Shown here: positions 1 through 6,606 of the stretch, piece after piece
Layout: each line of letters starts with the position of its first letter
Numbering within the stretch: position 1 is the first letter of the stretch
Origin: Alphaproteobacteria bacterium
Lineage (GTDB): Bacteria > Pseudomonadota > Alphaproteobacteria > ATCC43930 > CGMCC-115725
Length of the DNA: 7,705 bases
Direction: 5' to 3'
Assembly: GCA_019241915.1 (NCBI GenBank)
Contig: JAFAWI010000151.1
Span: 1-7,705 of the forward strand
Position numbers and translations under genes: made by a program
Notes under the pieces: model-generated
Database searches by the model: none
Told to the model about the DNA's origin: nothing
Seen by the model: only the letters and a program-made list of their open reading frames with translations

Positions 1-642
1 GCCGCAGCCCCGGTCGCGGTGCCGGCCGACATCTCCTCGGCCGCGTTCCCGCTGGTGGCGGCGCTGCTCGTGCCGGGATCGGAGATCACGGTCGAAGGCG
101 TCGGGCTCAACCCGTCGCGCACGGGGCTGCTCGCCAGCCTCGAGGAGATGGGCGCCGACATCGCCCTGTTCGGCGAGCGGGTCGAAGGCGGGGAGCCGGT
201 CGCCGATCTGCGGGTGCGCGCCGGCGCGCTCGGCGGCGCCGACATACCGCCCGAGCGCGCGCCGACGATGATCGACGAATACCCCATCCTCGCTGTTGCC
301 GCCGCGTTCGCCCGCGGGCGAACGCGGATGCGCGGCCTTGCCGAGCTGCGGGTCAAGGAAAGCGACCGCCTCACCGGCATGGCTGAAGGTCTCGCCGCGT
401 GCGGTGCAAAGGTGGCGGTCGAGGGCGACGACCTGATCGTCGACGGCAACGGCCAGCCGCCGGCCGGCGGCGCCGTGATCGCGACCCGGCTCGACCACCG
501 CATCGCGATGGCCTTCGCGGTGCTGGGTTTGGGCGCGGCAGCGCCGGTCGAACTTGACGACGCACGCCCGATCGCTACCAGCTTCCCCGGCTTTCTGCCG
601 CTGATGAACCGCCTCGGCGCCCGCCTCGCCGCGATAGGTTAG
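1..642 (+). CDS. aroA: 3-phosphoshikimate 1-carboxyvinyltransferase (EPSP synthase), C-terminal part, 5' end outside window
   Basis: This cytosolic shikimate-pathway enzyme joins phosphoenolpyruvate to shikimate-3-phosphate to give EPSP, the precursor of chorismate. The frame is open from base 1, so the start lies upstream, and the visible 213 residues are roughly the C-terminal half of a protein of about 440-455 residues. Recognisable family motifs are the MIDEYPILAVAAAFA segment with the catalytic Asp, ELRVKESDRL with the PEP-contacting Glu and Arg, LDHRIAMAF, and ATSFPGFLPLM near the end. From memory, these segments and the opening SSAAFPLVAALLVPGS run resemble the class II, CP4-type EPSP synthase far more than the E. 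coli enzyme. The N-P-S-R-T-G segment sits where CP4 has N-P-T-R-T-G. The stop is TAG at 640-642, and the next ORF begins 3 bases later, so co-transcription is likely. The family call is very secure; the class call is good but was not aligned. Confidence 0.97.
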   Translation, partial: AAAPVAVPADISSAAFPLVAALLVPGSEITVEGVGLNPSRTGLLASLEEMGADIALFGERVEGGEPVADLRVRAGALGGADIPPERAPTMIDEYPILAVAAAFARGRTRMRGLAELRVKESDRLTGMAEGLAACGAKVAVEGDDLIVDGNGQPPAGGAVIATRLDHRIAMAFAVLGLGAAAPVELDDARPIATSFPGFLPLMNRLGARLAAIG

Positions 643-645
643 TCG

Positions 646-936
646 TTGCCCGATTTTATTTTTCTGATGCACGGCGATGCGCCGACACAAGCAAACGGCT
701 GGGAATCATATCTCAACGGTCTCCAGGTGGCTGGCGTATTTCAGGGCGGCAGTGCGATCGGCGACGGGGTTTGCTGTCGCAAGCGGGGCCTGCCCGCTCC
801 GATGACGGCAAGCGTCGTCGGATTTATCAGAGTGATTGCCATCGACCTCGATCACGCCAAATCGCTGCTCGTCGGCAATCCGGTATACGAGGCCGGCGGC
901 ACGGTCGAAATCCGCGAACTGCCGCGAGAAGACTGA
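646..936 (+). CDS. Small YciI-like (YCII-related domain) protein, TTG start
   Basis: This 96-residue ORF lies between aroA and cmk. The start chosen is TTG at 646, with AGG at 636-638 seven bases upstream. The alternative in-frame ATG at 667 would remove the N-terminal strand FIFLMHG, which resembles the first beta strand of YCII-related domains. Other features like that family are a Trp (W19) with a following helix, the GVFQGGSAIGDG segment (30-41), and the C-terminal IDLDHAKSLLVGNPVYEAGGTVEIREL run (66-92), which matches the usual end where a helix precedes a final strand. The typical DGPF loop is absent, and the middle carries a Cys pair (C43-C44). The biochemical function of such proteins is mostly unknown; they are small dimeric alpha-beta proteins. 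The base composition looks less GC-rich than the flanking genes, especially over the first 100 bases. It is probably cotranscribed with aroA and cmk. The gene call is fairly good; the family call is moderate. Confidence 0.65.
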   Translation: MPDFIFLMHGDAPTQANGWESYLNGLQVAGVFQGGSAIGDGVCCRKRGLPAPMTASVVGFIRVIAIDLDHAKSLLVGNPVYEAGGTVEIRELPRED

Positions 937-946
937 AAACAACGGC

Positions 947-1618
947 ATGGCGACCGGCAGACCTCTCGTCATCGCCATCGATGGCCCGGCAGCGTCGGGC
1001 AAGGGCACCTTGGCAGAACGCGTCGGCGAGCGTTTCGGCCTCGCACATCTTGATACCGGCAAGCTCTATCGCGCGACGGCGCTTGGCGTCCTCGAGCGCG
1101 GCGGCGATCCGGCAAATCCAAACGCAGCCGAGAAAGCCGCGCGCAACGTCGATTTCTCGCGGCTCGCCGACACGCGGCTGCTCGAGGAAAACGTCGCCCG
1201 CGCCTCCTCCGTCGTCGCCGCCATTCCGGGAGTCCGCATCGTCCTGCTCGAAGCGCAACGCCGTTTCGCGCGGCATCCGCCGCCGCTGGGGAGCGGCCCG
1301 GCAAAGGGCGCGGTGCTGGACGGGCGCGACATCGGCACGGTCGTCTGCCCGGACGCCGATGTGAAGCTGTTCGTCACCGCCAGCCCCGAATCGCGGGCCT
1401 GGCGGCGGGCCAAGGAGTTGCGGCAGGACGACGCGGCCGCTATATACGAGGCTGTCCTGCAGGACATGAGGGAACGCGACGCGCGCGACAGCCAGCGTCG
1501 GGTAGCGCCGCTCGCCGCCGCGCCCGACGCGGTAACGATAGACACGACATCGCTCGATGCCGATCAGGCGTTCGAGCTGGCCTGCGACCTTATCGCGCGC
1601 CACTGCGCCGGCCGCTGA
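947..1618 (+). CDS. cmk: (d)CMP kinase (cytidylate kinase)
   Basis: The enzyme phosphorylates CMP and dCMP with ATP in pyrimidine nucleotide recycling, in the cytosol. The 223-residue length fits the family (E. coli 227). The P-loop GPAASGKGT spans residues 13-21, followed by the CMP-site segment DTGKLYR (36-42), where many homologues read DTGAMYR. DGRDIGTVVCPDA (125-137) precedes a beta strand, and the LID region SPESRAWRRAKEL (147-159) and RERDARDSQRRVAPL (175-189) supply the conserved arginines, followed by the closing IDT. A short Pro/Gly-rich stretch at 111-121 (PPPLGSGPAKG), just before DGRD, looks longer than in E. coli. The ATG at 947 gives the normal N-terminus directly before the VIAIDGPAASGKG strand; the frame is open further upstream, but that would add residues overlapping the previous gene. 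No good Shine-Dalgarno is visible; a GAGAAG at 926-931 is too far away. The position directly before rpsA is the conserved arrangement. Confidence 0.95.
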   Translation: MATGRPLVIAIDGPAASGKGTLAERVGERFGLAHLDTGKLYRATALGVLERGGDPANPNAAEKAARNVDFSRLADTRLLEENVARASSVVAAIPGVRIVLLEAQRRFARHPPPLGSGPAKGAVLDGRDIGTVVCPDADVKLFVTASPESRAWRRAKELRQDDAAAIYEAVLQDMRERDARDSQRRVAPLAAAPDAVTIDTTSLDADQAFELACDLIARHCAGR

Positions 1619-1691
1619 CGGCGGCTCTCCTTGCTTGCAGAACCGGGTCAATGCGGCCGCCCCCGAGATAATGCAGCCGCCCGCTCCGCTC

Positions 1692-1725
1692 CGATCCCGG
1701 CGGGGCCGTTCTCCAACCGGGATCG
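1692..1725 (+). promoter_or_regulatory. Hairpin in rpsA leader abutting the Shine-Dalgarno
   Basis: A perfect 9-bp inverted repeat, CGATCCCGG (1692-1700) and CCGGGATCG (1717-1725), encloses a 16-base loop. Its 3' arm ends on the first base of the GAGGAG Shine-Dalgarno (1725-1730), which lies 5 bases before the rpsA ATG at 1736. S1 is known in E. coli to repress its own translation through structure in the rpsA initiation region, so a stem in this place is a reasonable candidate for translational control; that role is inference. A GATAAT at 1667-1672 could be a -10 box giving a short leader, but no convincing -35 accompanies it. The 117-base gap between cmk and rpsA holds nothing else that I can name. 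Confidence 0.4.
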
Positions 1726-1735
1726 AGGAGTTCGA

Positions 1736-3463
1736 ATGGCCGTAACCGAAACCACACCCGCCCCCAGGGAAAGCTTTGCCGCGCTGCTCGACGAGTCGAT
1801 GGGTGTCGGCTCGAGCGGGCTTGAAGGCACTGTCGTCAAGGGCCGCGTCATCTCGATCGAGAACGACGCCGCGCTGATCGATGTCGGTCTCAAATCGGAA
1901 GGGCGGGTCGCGCTCAAGGAATTTTCGGTCGGCGGCCAGCCGCCCGACATCAATGTCGGCGACACGGTCGAGGTCTTCCTCGAACGGATGGAGGACAAGA
2001 ACGGTGAGGCCTCGCTGTCGCGCGAGAAGGCGCGCCGCGAGGAAGCCTGGACCCAGCTCGAAAAGAATTTTCAGGCCAACGAGCGCGTCACCGGCGTGAT
2101 CTTCGGCCGGGTCAAGGGCGGCTTCACGGTCGACCTGTCGGGTGCGGTGGCGTTTTTGCCGGGGAGCCAAGTCGATATCCGTCCGGTGCGCGACATCGCC
2201 CCGCTGCTGGGCTCGCCGCAGCCGTTCCAGATCCTCAAGATGGATCGCTCGCGCGGCAACATCGTCGTCTCGCGCCGCGCCGTGCTTGAAGAGAGCCGCG
2301 CCGAGCAGCGTTCGGAGCTGGTGGCGAGCCTCAAGGAGGGGCAGGTGCTCGCCGGTGTCGTCAAGAACATCACCGATTACGGCGCATTCGTCGATCTCGG
2401 CGGGGTCGACGGCTTGCTGCACGTTACCGACATCGCCTGGCGCCGCATCAACCACCCGTCGGAGGCGCTCAACATCGGCCAGAACGTGCAGGTGCAGGTC
2501 ATCCGCTTCAACCCGGAGACCCAGCGCATCTCGCTCGGCATGAAGCAGCTCGAAGCCGACCCGTGGGAAGGCGTCGAATTCAAGTATCCGGCCGGCGCCA
2601 AGTTCAAGGGCCGCGTCACCAACATCACCGACTACGGCGCCTTTGTAGAACTGGAGCCGGGGGTCGAGGGGCTGGTCCACGTCTCCGAGATGAGCTGGAC
2701 CAAGAAGAACGTGCACCCGGGCAAGATCGTGTCGACCTCGCAGGAGGTCGAAGTCATGGTGCTCGACGTCGACCCGACCAAGCGGCGCATCTCGCTCGGA
2801 CTGAAGCAGACGCTGGCCAACCCGTGGGAGGCCTTCCTCGAAGATCACCCGGCGGGCAGCGAGATCGAGGGCGAAGTCCGCAACACCACAGAGTTTGGCC
2901 TGTTCATCGGCCTGCCCGGTGAGATCGACGGCATGGTCCACTTGTCGGACATCGACTGGACCAAGCCCGGCGAAGAGGCCATGCAGGACTACCGCAAGGG
3001 CCAGATGGTCAAGGTCAAGGTGCTCGACGTCGATGTCGAGAAGGAGCGCATCTCGCTCGGCATCAAACAGCTCGAAAACGATCCGTTTGAGTCCGGGGTC
3101 GACAAGATCAAGAAGGGGGATGTCGTTACCGCGACGATCTCGGCCACCTCGGATACCGGCATCGATGTGACGCTGCCCGACGGCATGCCCGGCTTTATCC
3201 GCAAGTCCGAGCTGTCGCGCGACCGCAGTGAGCAGCGCCCCGACCGCTTTGCGGTCGGCGAGCGGATCGACGCCAAGATCACTCAGATCGACCGCGCTAC
3301 GCGCAAGGTCACGCTGTCGATCAAGGCGCGCGAGGTCGACGAGGAGAAGCGGGCGATGGCCGAATTCGGCTCGTCCGACTCTGGCGCCAGCCTTGGCGAT
3401 ATCCTCGGTGCCGCAATCCGCCGCCGCGCCCAGGACGACGCGGACAGCGAGGACAAAGCCTGA
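1736..3463 (+). CDS. rpsA: 30S ribosomal protein S1
   Basis: S1 binds mRNA on the 30S subunit and helps initiation on structured or weakly Shine-Dalgarno-led messages. The 575-residue product carries six S1/OB-fold domains at roughly 29-97, 115-181, 201-269, 286-356, 373-443 and 460-530. The first two are the divergent ribosome-anchoring type. Domains 3 to 5 show the strong RNA-binding pattern: NITDYGAFVDL at 211-221, NITDYGAFVEL at 296-306 and NTTEFGLFIGL at 383-393, followed by GLLHV, GLVHVSEMSW and GMVHLSDIDW. Domains 3 to 5 end in an RISLG motif and domain 6 in VTLSIK. The tail (540-575) is charged and likely flexible. The ATG at 1736 is preceded by GAGGAG five bases upstream and gives the usual acidic N-terminus with FAALLDES; the frame is open upstream, but that region is leader. 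Length and six domains match the Gram-negative form. It lies between cmk and ihfB as in many proteobacteria. Alternative identity is very unlikely. Confidence 0.98.
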   Translation: MAVTETTPAPRESFAALLDESMGVGSSGLEGTVVKGRVISIENDAALIDVGLKSEGRVALKEFSVGGQPPDINVGDTVEVFLERMEDKNGEASLSREKARREEAWTQLEKNFQANERVTGVIFGRVKGGFTVDLSGAVAFLPGSQVDIRPVRDIAPLLGSPQPFQILKMDRSRGNIVVSRRAVLEESRAEQRSELVASLKEGQVLAGVVKNITDYGAFVDLGGVDGLLHVTDIAWRRINHPSEALNIGQNVQVQVIRFNPETQRISLGMKQLEADPWEGVEFKYPAGAKFKGRVTNITDYGAFVELEPGVEGLVHVSEMSWTKKNVHPGKIVSTSQEVEVMVLDVDPTKRRISLGLKQTLANPWEAFLEDHPAGSEIEGEVRNTTEFGLFIGLPGEIDGMVHLSDIDWTKPGEEAMQDYRKGQMVKVKVLDVDVEKERISLGIKQLENDPFESGVDKIKKGDVVTATISATSDTGIDVTLPDGMPGFIRKSELSRDRSEQRPDRFAVGERIDAKITQIDRATRKVTLSIKAREVDEEKRAMAEFGSSDSGASLGDILGAAIRRRAQDDADSEDKA

Positions 3464-3470
3464 GGCGCGC

Positions 3471-3485
3471 TACCGCGCGGCGGTA
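3471..3485 (+). other. Short inverted repeat just after rpsA, no U-tract
   Basis: TACCGC (3471-3476) and GCGGTA (3480-3485) form a 6-bp perfect stem with a 3-base loop, beginning 8 bases after the rpsA stop. An overlapping alternative stem uses GCGCG (3465-3469) and CGCGC (3474-3478). The sequence afterwards is not T-rich, so this is not a canonical intrinsic terminator. It could protect the rpsA mRNA 3' end or act with Rho, or it may be chance in GC-rich DNA. Confidence 0.25.
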
Positions 3486-3554
3486 AACGGTCCTGTGGCG
3501 GCGCCTTGAGCGGGACGCGAGGCCACCGCCTCCGTGCCCGCCGCCGGGCCGTTG

Positions 3555-3588
3555 CTTGACGCTCGCTCGCGGCTTTGGCACGGTTATC
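3555..3588 (+). promoter_or_regulatory. Weak candidate promoter for ihfB
   Basis: CTTGACG at 3555-3561 resembles the -35 element common in alphaproteobacterial housekeeping promoters. The only AT-containing candidate for a -10 is GGTTATC (3582-3588), and the spacing of about 20 bases is longer than the preferred 17. The rpsA-ihfB gap is 155 bases, and ihfB has its own promoter in enterobacteria, so an independent promoter here is plausible. The sequence alone gives weak support. Confidence 0.2.
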
Positions 3589-3618
3589 GCCCCCAACCAG
3601 AACCGGGCCGCGTCCCCC

Positions 3619-3903
3619 ATGACGAAATCGGAGCTCGTGCAACGGCTTGCGGAGGCGAACCCGCACCTTTACCAGCGCGATGTCGAGGTTATCGTCACCG
3701 CGATCTTCGACGAGATCGCGGCAGCGCTGTCGCGCGGAGACCGGGTCGAGCTGCGCGGGTTCGGCGCATTTTCGGTCAAGCGCCGCGAGGCGCGCGTGGG
3801 TCGTAACCCGCGAACCGGCGACAGCGTCGCGGTCAGTGAAAAGCACATCCCGTTCTTCAAGACTGGCAAACAGCTGCGTGATCGGCTGAACACGAATAGC
3901 TGA
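3619..3903 (+). CDS. ihfB: Integration host factor subunit beta
   Basis: IhfB pairs with IhfA to form the heterodimer that bends DNA sharply at specific sites, acting in recombination, replication and sigma-54 promoter architecture. The product has 94 residues, the same length as E. coli IhfB. The N-terminal MTKSELVQRLAE and two helices form the dimer body. The family signature GFGAFSVKRREARVGRNPRTG lies at 47-67, with the intercalating proline at 64 in RNP on the DNA-binding arm, and the C-terminal IPFFKTGKQLRDRL helix is typical of the beta subunit. The ATG at 3619 was chosen over the in-frame ATG at 3556 because MTKSEL is the conserved N-terminus. No clear Shine-Dalgarno precedes it. An HU protein is the nearest alternative, but the sequence and position after rpsA favour IhfB strongly. 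Confidence 0.96.
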   Translation: MTKSELVQRLAEANPHLYQRDVEVIVTAIFDEIAAALSRGDRVELRGFGAFSVKRREARVGRNPRTGDSVAVSEKHIPFFKTGKQLRDRLNTNS

Positions 3904-3925
3904 CCCTGCCGGCCTTCCGCGACCG

Positions 3926-3967
3926 AGCGCGTCCCTCGTGCGGGCGCGCTGGCGCACTATCTTTTAT
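3926..3967 (+). terminator. Possible terminator after ihfB
   Basis: AGCGCG (3926-3931) pairs with CGCGCT (3945-3950), and inside it CCC (3933-3935) pairs with GGG (3942-3944) around a 6-base loop, with one bulged T. A T-rich run, CTTTTAT, follows at 3961-3967. The hairpin is GC-rich and lies 22 bases after the ihfB stop. The T run starts 10 bases past the stem, which is further than in a textbook intrinsic terminator, so the call is tentative. It also falls before the next gene's Shine-Dalgarno, a sensible place for a transcript boundary. Confidence 0.35.
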
Positions 3968-4002
3968 AGGATGCGCGGATATCGGCCACGCGAGGCGCGA
4001 GA

Positions 4003-4323
4003 ATGAGGTTCCTGTGGTGGATTCTCTTCGGGCTCGCCGCGCTTCTGTCGGTCCTCTTCGCGGTGTCGAACCGCGCCACGGTTGCGGTGGAGTTGTGGCC
4101 ATTGTCAAAGGCGGCGGAGCTGCCGCTCTACCTGCTGGTGCTGGGAACCCTGCTGATCGGATTTGCGGTGGGCCAATTCGTCGGCTGGGCCGGCGGCTGG
4201 CACTGGCGGCGCGAAGCCCGCCGGTCGCGTGAGCGCATCGCCGTGCTGGAACGCGAACTCGAGACGGAGCGGGCGCGGCCGGTGGCCGCCGCGCCGCCGT
4301 CGCTTGCGGCCGCCCCGCGATGA
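4003..4323 (+). CDS. LapA/DUF1049-family small inner-membrane protein
   Basis: The 106-residue protein has two hydrophobic helices, about 4-22 (LWWILFGLAALLSVLFAVS) and 41-63, joined by a short polar loop. A basic, helical and probably coiled-coil cytoplasmic tail follows (69-92, rich in Arg and Glu), with an Ala/Pro-rich end. The VSNRATVAVELWPL segment (21-34) after the first helix is the hallmark of the DUF1049/LapA family (E. coli YciS/LapA). In E. coli LapA works with LapB in control of lipopolysaccharide assembly; whether that role holds here is unknown. GAGG at 3992-3995 lies 7 bases before the ATG. Its last codon and stop overlap the trpF start as ATGA (4320-4323), which suggests translational coupling. 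It contains six Trp residues, including a WW at 5-6. The family call is good and the function is not established. Confidence 0.85.
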   Translation: MRFLWWILFGLAALLSVLFAVSNRATVAVELWPLSKAAELPLYLLVLGTLLIGFAVGQFVGWAGGWHWRREARRSRERIAVLERELETERARPVAAAPPSLAAAPR

Positions 4324-4964
4324 GCGTCGCCGCCAAAATCTGCGGACTGTCGAGCGAGGCGGCGGTCGCGGCCGCGGTGGAAGGCGGCGCCGCCTATGTC
4401 GGCTTCGTTTTCTACCCGCCAAGCCCGCGCGCGGTCAGCCCCGCCCGCTGCGGCGCCTTATGCGCCATGGTGCCCGGCGGCGTGCCGCGGGTCGGGCTGT
4501 TTGTCGATCCCGATGACGCGACGATCGCCGCTGTGCTCGACGCCGCGCCGGCGATCGACATCCTGCAATTGCACGGCGCCGAAACGCCCGAGCGGGTGGC
4601 CGAAGCGCGGCAGCGGTTCGGCCGCAAGGTGATGAAGGCGGTCGCGGTCGCCGGCCCCGACGATCTTGCGGTTGCCGCCCGTTATGAGGATGCCGCCGAT
4701 CTGCTGCTGTTTGACGCCAAGCCGCCGCCTGGGGCGACCCGGCCCGGAGGCAACGGCCTTGCCTTCGATTGGCGGCTGATCGCCGGCCGCGACTGGCGTG
4801 TGCCGTGGCTGCTGTCGGGCGGCCTCACCGCCGACCTGCTGCCCGAGGCCGTGCGCATCTCCCGCGCCACCGCGGTCGATGTCTCCTCCGGCGTCGAGAC
4901 CGCGCCCGGGCAGAAGGATCCGCAAAAAATCCGTGCCTTCATCACCGCCGCAGCCGCGCTTTGA
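4320..4964 (+). CDS. trpF: Phosphoribosylanthranilate isomerase
   Basis: TrpF converts N-(5'-phosphoribosyl)anthranilate to the carboxyphenylamino-deoxyribulose phosphate by Amadori rearrangement, the third step from chorismate to tryptophan. The 214-residue single-domain TIM barrel has the expected landmarks. KICGL carries the catalytic general base Cys8, and GFVFYPPSPRAV (28-39), VGLFVD (58-63) and LQLHG (82-86) follow. LLLFDAK carries the catalytic general acid Asp132, and GGNGLAFDW (143-151), LLSGGL (164-169) and VDVSSGVE (186-193) with the GQKD ending (197-200) supply the phosphate-binding end. All key residues are intact. The start ATG overlaps the previous stop as ATGA. After the stop, the 209-bp palindrome starts only 2 bases later, separating this gene from trpB. 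Confidence 0.96.
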   Translation: MSVAAKICGLSSEAAVAAAVEGGAAYVGFVFYPPSPRAVSPARCGALCAMVPGGVPRVGLFVDPDDATIAAVLDAAPAIDILQLHGAETPERVAEARQRFGRKVMKAVAVAGPDDLAVAARYEDAADLLLFDAKPPPGATRPGGNGLAFDWRLIAGRDWRVPWLLSGGLTADLLPEAVRISRATAVDVSSGVETAPGQKDPQKIRAFITAAAAL

Positions 4965-4966
4965 AC

Positions 4967-5175
4967 GACAACATCTACGCAAAGGACGCAAAGGGGCTTG
5001 TGAAGAGCGCGAAGCCGCGCCAGCCGCGCGAAGCGCCGATAATCCACAATGAGACGTGAGACGGTGAGATGGTTAAGCGGGGCAAACCACAGGGTCTCAT
5101 GCCCCATTGTAAATTTTTTGGCGCGCGCGGCGCGCGCTCGATACGCCTTCGCGTCCTTTGCGCTGCGGCGTTGTC
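4967..5175. repeat. 209-bp imperfect palindrome filling the trpF-trpB gap, MITE-like or dispersed hairpin element
   Basis: Nested inverted repeats share a centre near 5070-5080. The outer ends are GACAAC (4967-4972) and GTTGTC (5170-5175). The next arms are 18 bases long and match at 16 of 18: 4977-4994 is two tandem copies of ACGCAAAGG, and the complement of 5146-5163 is GCGCAAAGG plus ACGCGAAGG. The middle arms are 5046-5062 and 5094-5110, matching at 14 of 17. The apex pair is TGGTT (5070-5074) and AACCA (5085-5089). GC-alternating DNA at 5121-5137 lies opposite a similar GCGCG-rich region. The element starts 2 bases after the trpF stop and ends 38 bases before the trpB start. There is no ORF and no clear target duplication at the ends. 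The tandem 9-mer arms suggest a family of intergenic repeats. That is inference; copy number elsewhere is unknown. Confidence 0.7.
5046..5119 (+). terminator. Possible intrinsic terminator inside the palindrome, after trpF
   Basis: The middle arms 5046-5062 and 5094-5110 of the palindrome, with TGGTT/AACCA at the tip, form a hairpin on the + strand. It is followed by AAATTTTTT (5111-5119), a run of six T residues. A competing local stem, GGGGCA (5079-5084) with TGCCCC (5100-5105), leaves the same T run downstream. Hairpin plus T run is the arrangement of an intrinsic terminator. It would end the LapA-trpF transcript and leave trpB needing its own promoter, for which I see no strong candidate in the last 90 bases before the gene. 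Confidence 0.35.
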
Positions 5176-5213
5176 TTTTCCCCTGTGGCCCCGTGGTGCA
5201 TTAAGATCGGCTG

Positions 5214-6425
<1,212 letters not shown>

Positions 6426-6457
6426 GCGCGGTCCAATCGTCAGCCCTTTCCAATCCT

Positions 6458-6586
6458 CCTCTCCCGCCGCTGGCCGCGGGGAAAGGGCAGGGTGAGGGGG
6501 GACGATCGGGGCAGGCGCGGGGTTTCGACCCTCACCCTCCCATCGCTGCGCGACGGGTCCCTCCCTCTCCGGCATGCGGGAGAGGG
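6458..6586. repeat. Multi-hairpin CCTCTCC/GGAGAGG intergenic repeat between trpB and trpA
   Basis: Three levels of inverted repeat nest here. CCTCTCCCGC (6458-6467) pairs perfectly with GCGGGAGAGG (6576-6585). AGGGTGAGGG (6489-6498) pairs perfectly with CCCTCACCCT (6529-6538). At each end a local hairpin is also possible: CCCGC (6463-6467) with GCGGG (6476-6480), and CCCTCTCC (6563-6570) with GGAGAGGG (6579-6586). CCCTCACCC and CCCTCTCC blocks of this kind are a familiar class of dispersed intergenic repeat in GC-rich proteobacteria. The rest of the 181-base gap (6426-6457 and 6587-6606) holds nothing I recognise. An effect on trpA expression is possible but not shown. Confidence 0.75.
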
Positions 6587-6606
6587 GTTATTGGCTGGCG
6601 CTCGCC

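Noticed and set aside
1631..1735. Upstream extension of the rpsA frame
   Set aside because: The ATG at 1736 has a strong GAGGAG five bases before it and gives the conserved N-terminus; the extension is leader sequence containing the hairpin.
827..2941. 704-codon open frame on the minus strand across cmk and rpsA
   Set aside because: It is antisense to two well-supported essential genes, has no recognisable motif or start signals, and is Arg/Asp/Val-rich as expected for the complement of GC-rich codons.
4977..4994. CRISPR-like direct repeats (two ACGCAAAGG copies)
   Set aside because: The copies are adjacent with no spacers, are only 9 bases long, and are explained by the palindrome arms.
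4965..5213. Trp attenuator or leader peptide before trpB
   Set aside because: I see no short ORF with tandem Trp codons preceding the hairpin, and the palindrome looks like a dispersed element rather than alternative attenuator stems.
6574..6606. Earlier in-frame ATG for trpA
   Set aside because: It lies in the loop of the CCTCTCC/GGAGAGG hairpin and adds residues not seen in the TrpA family.
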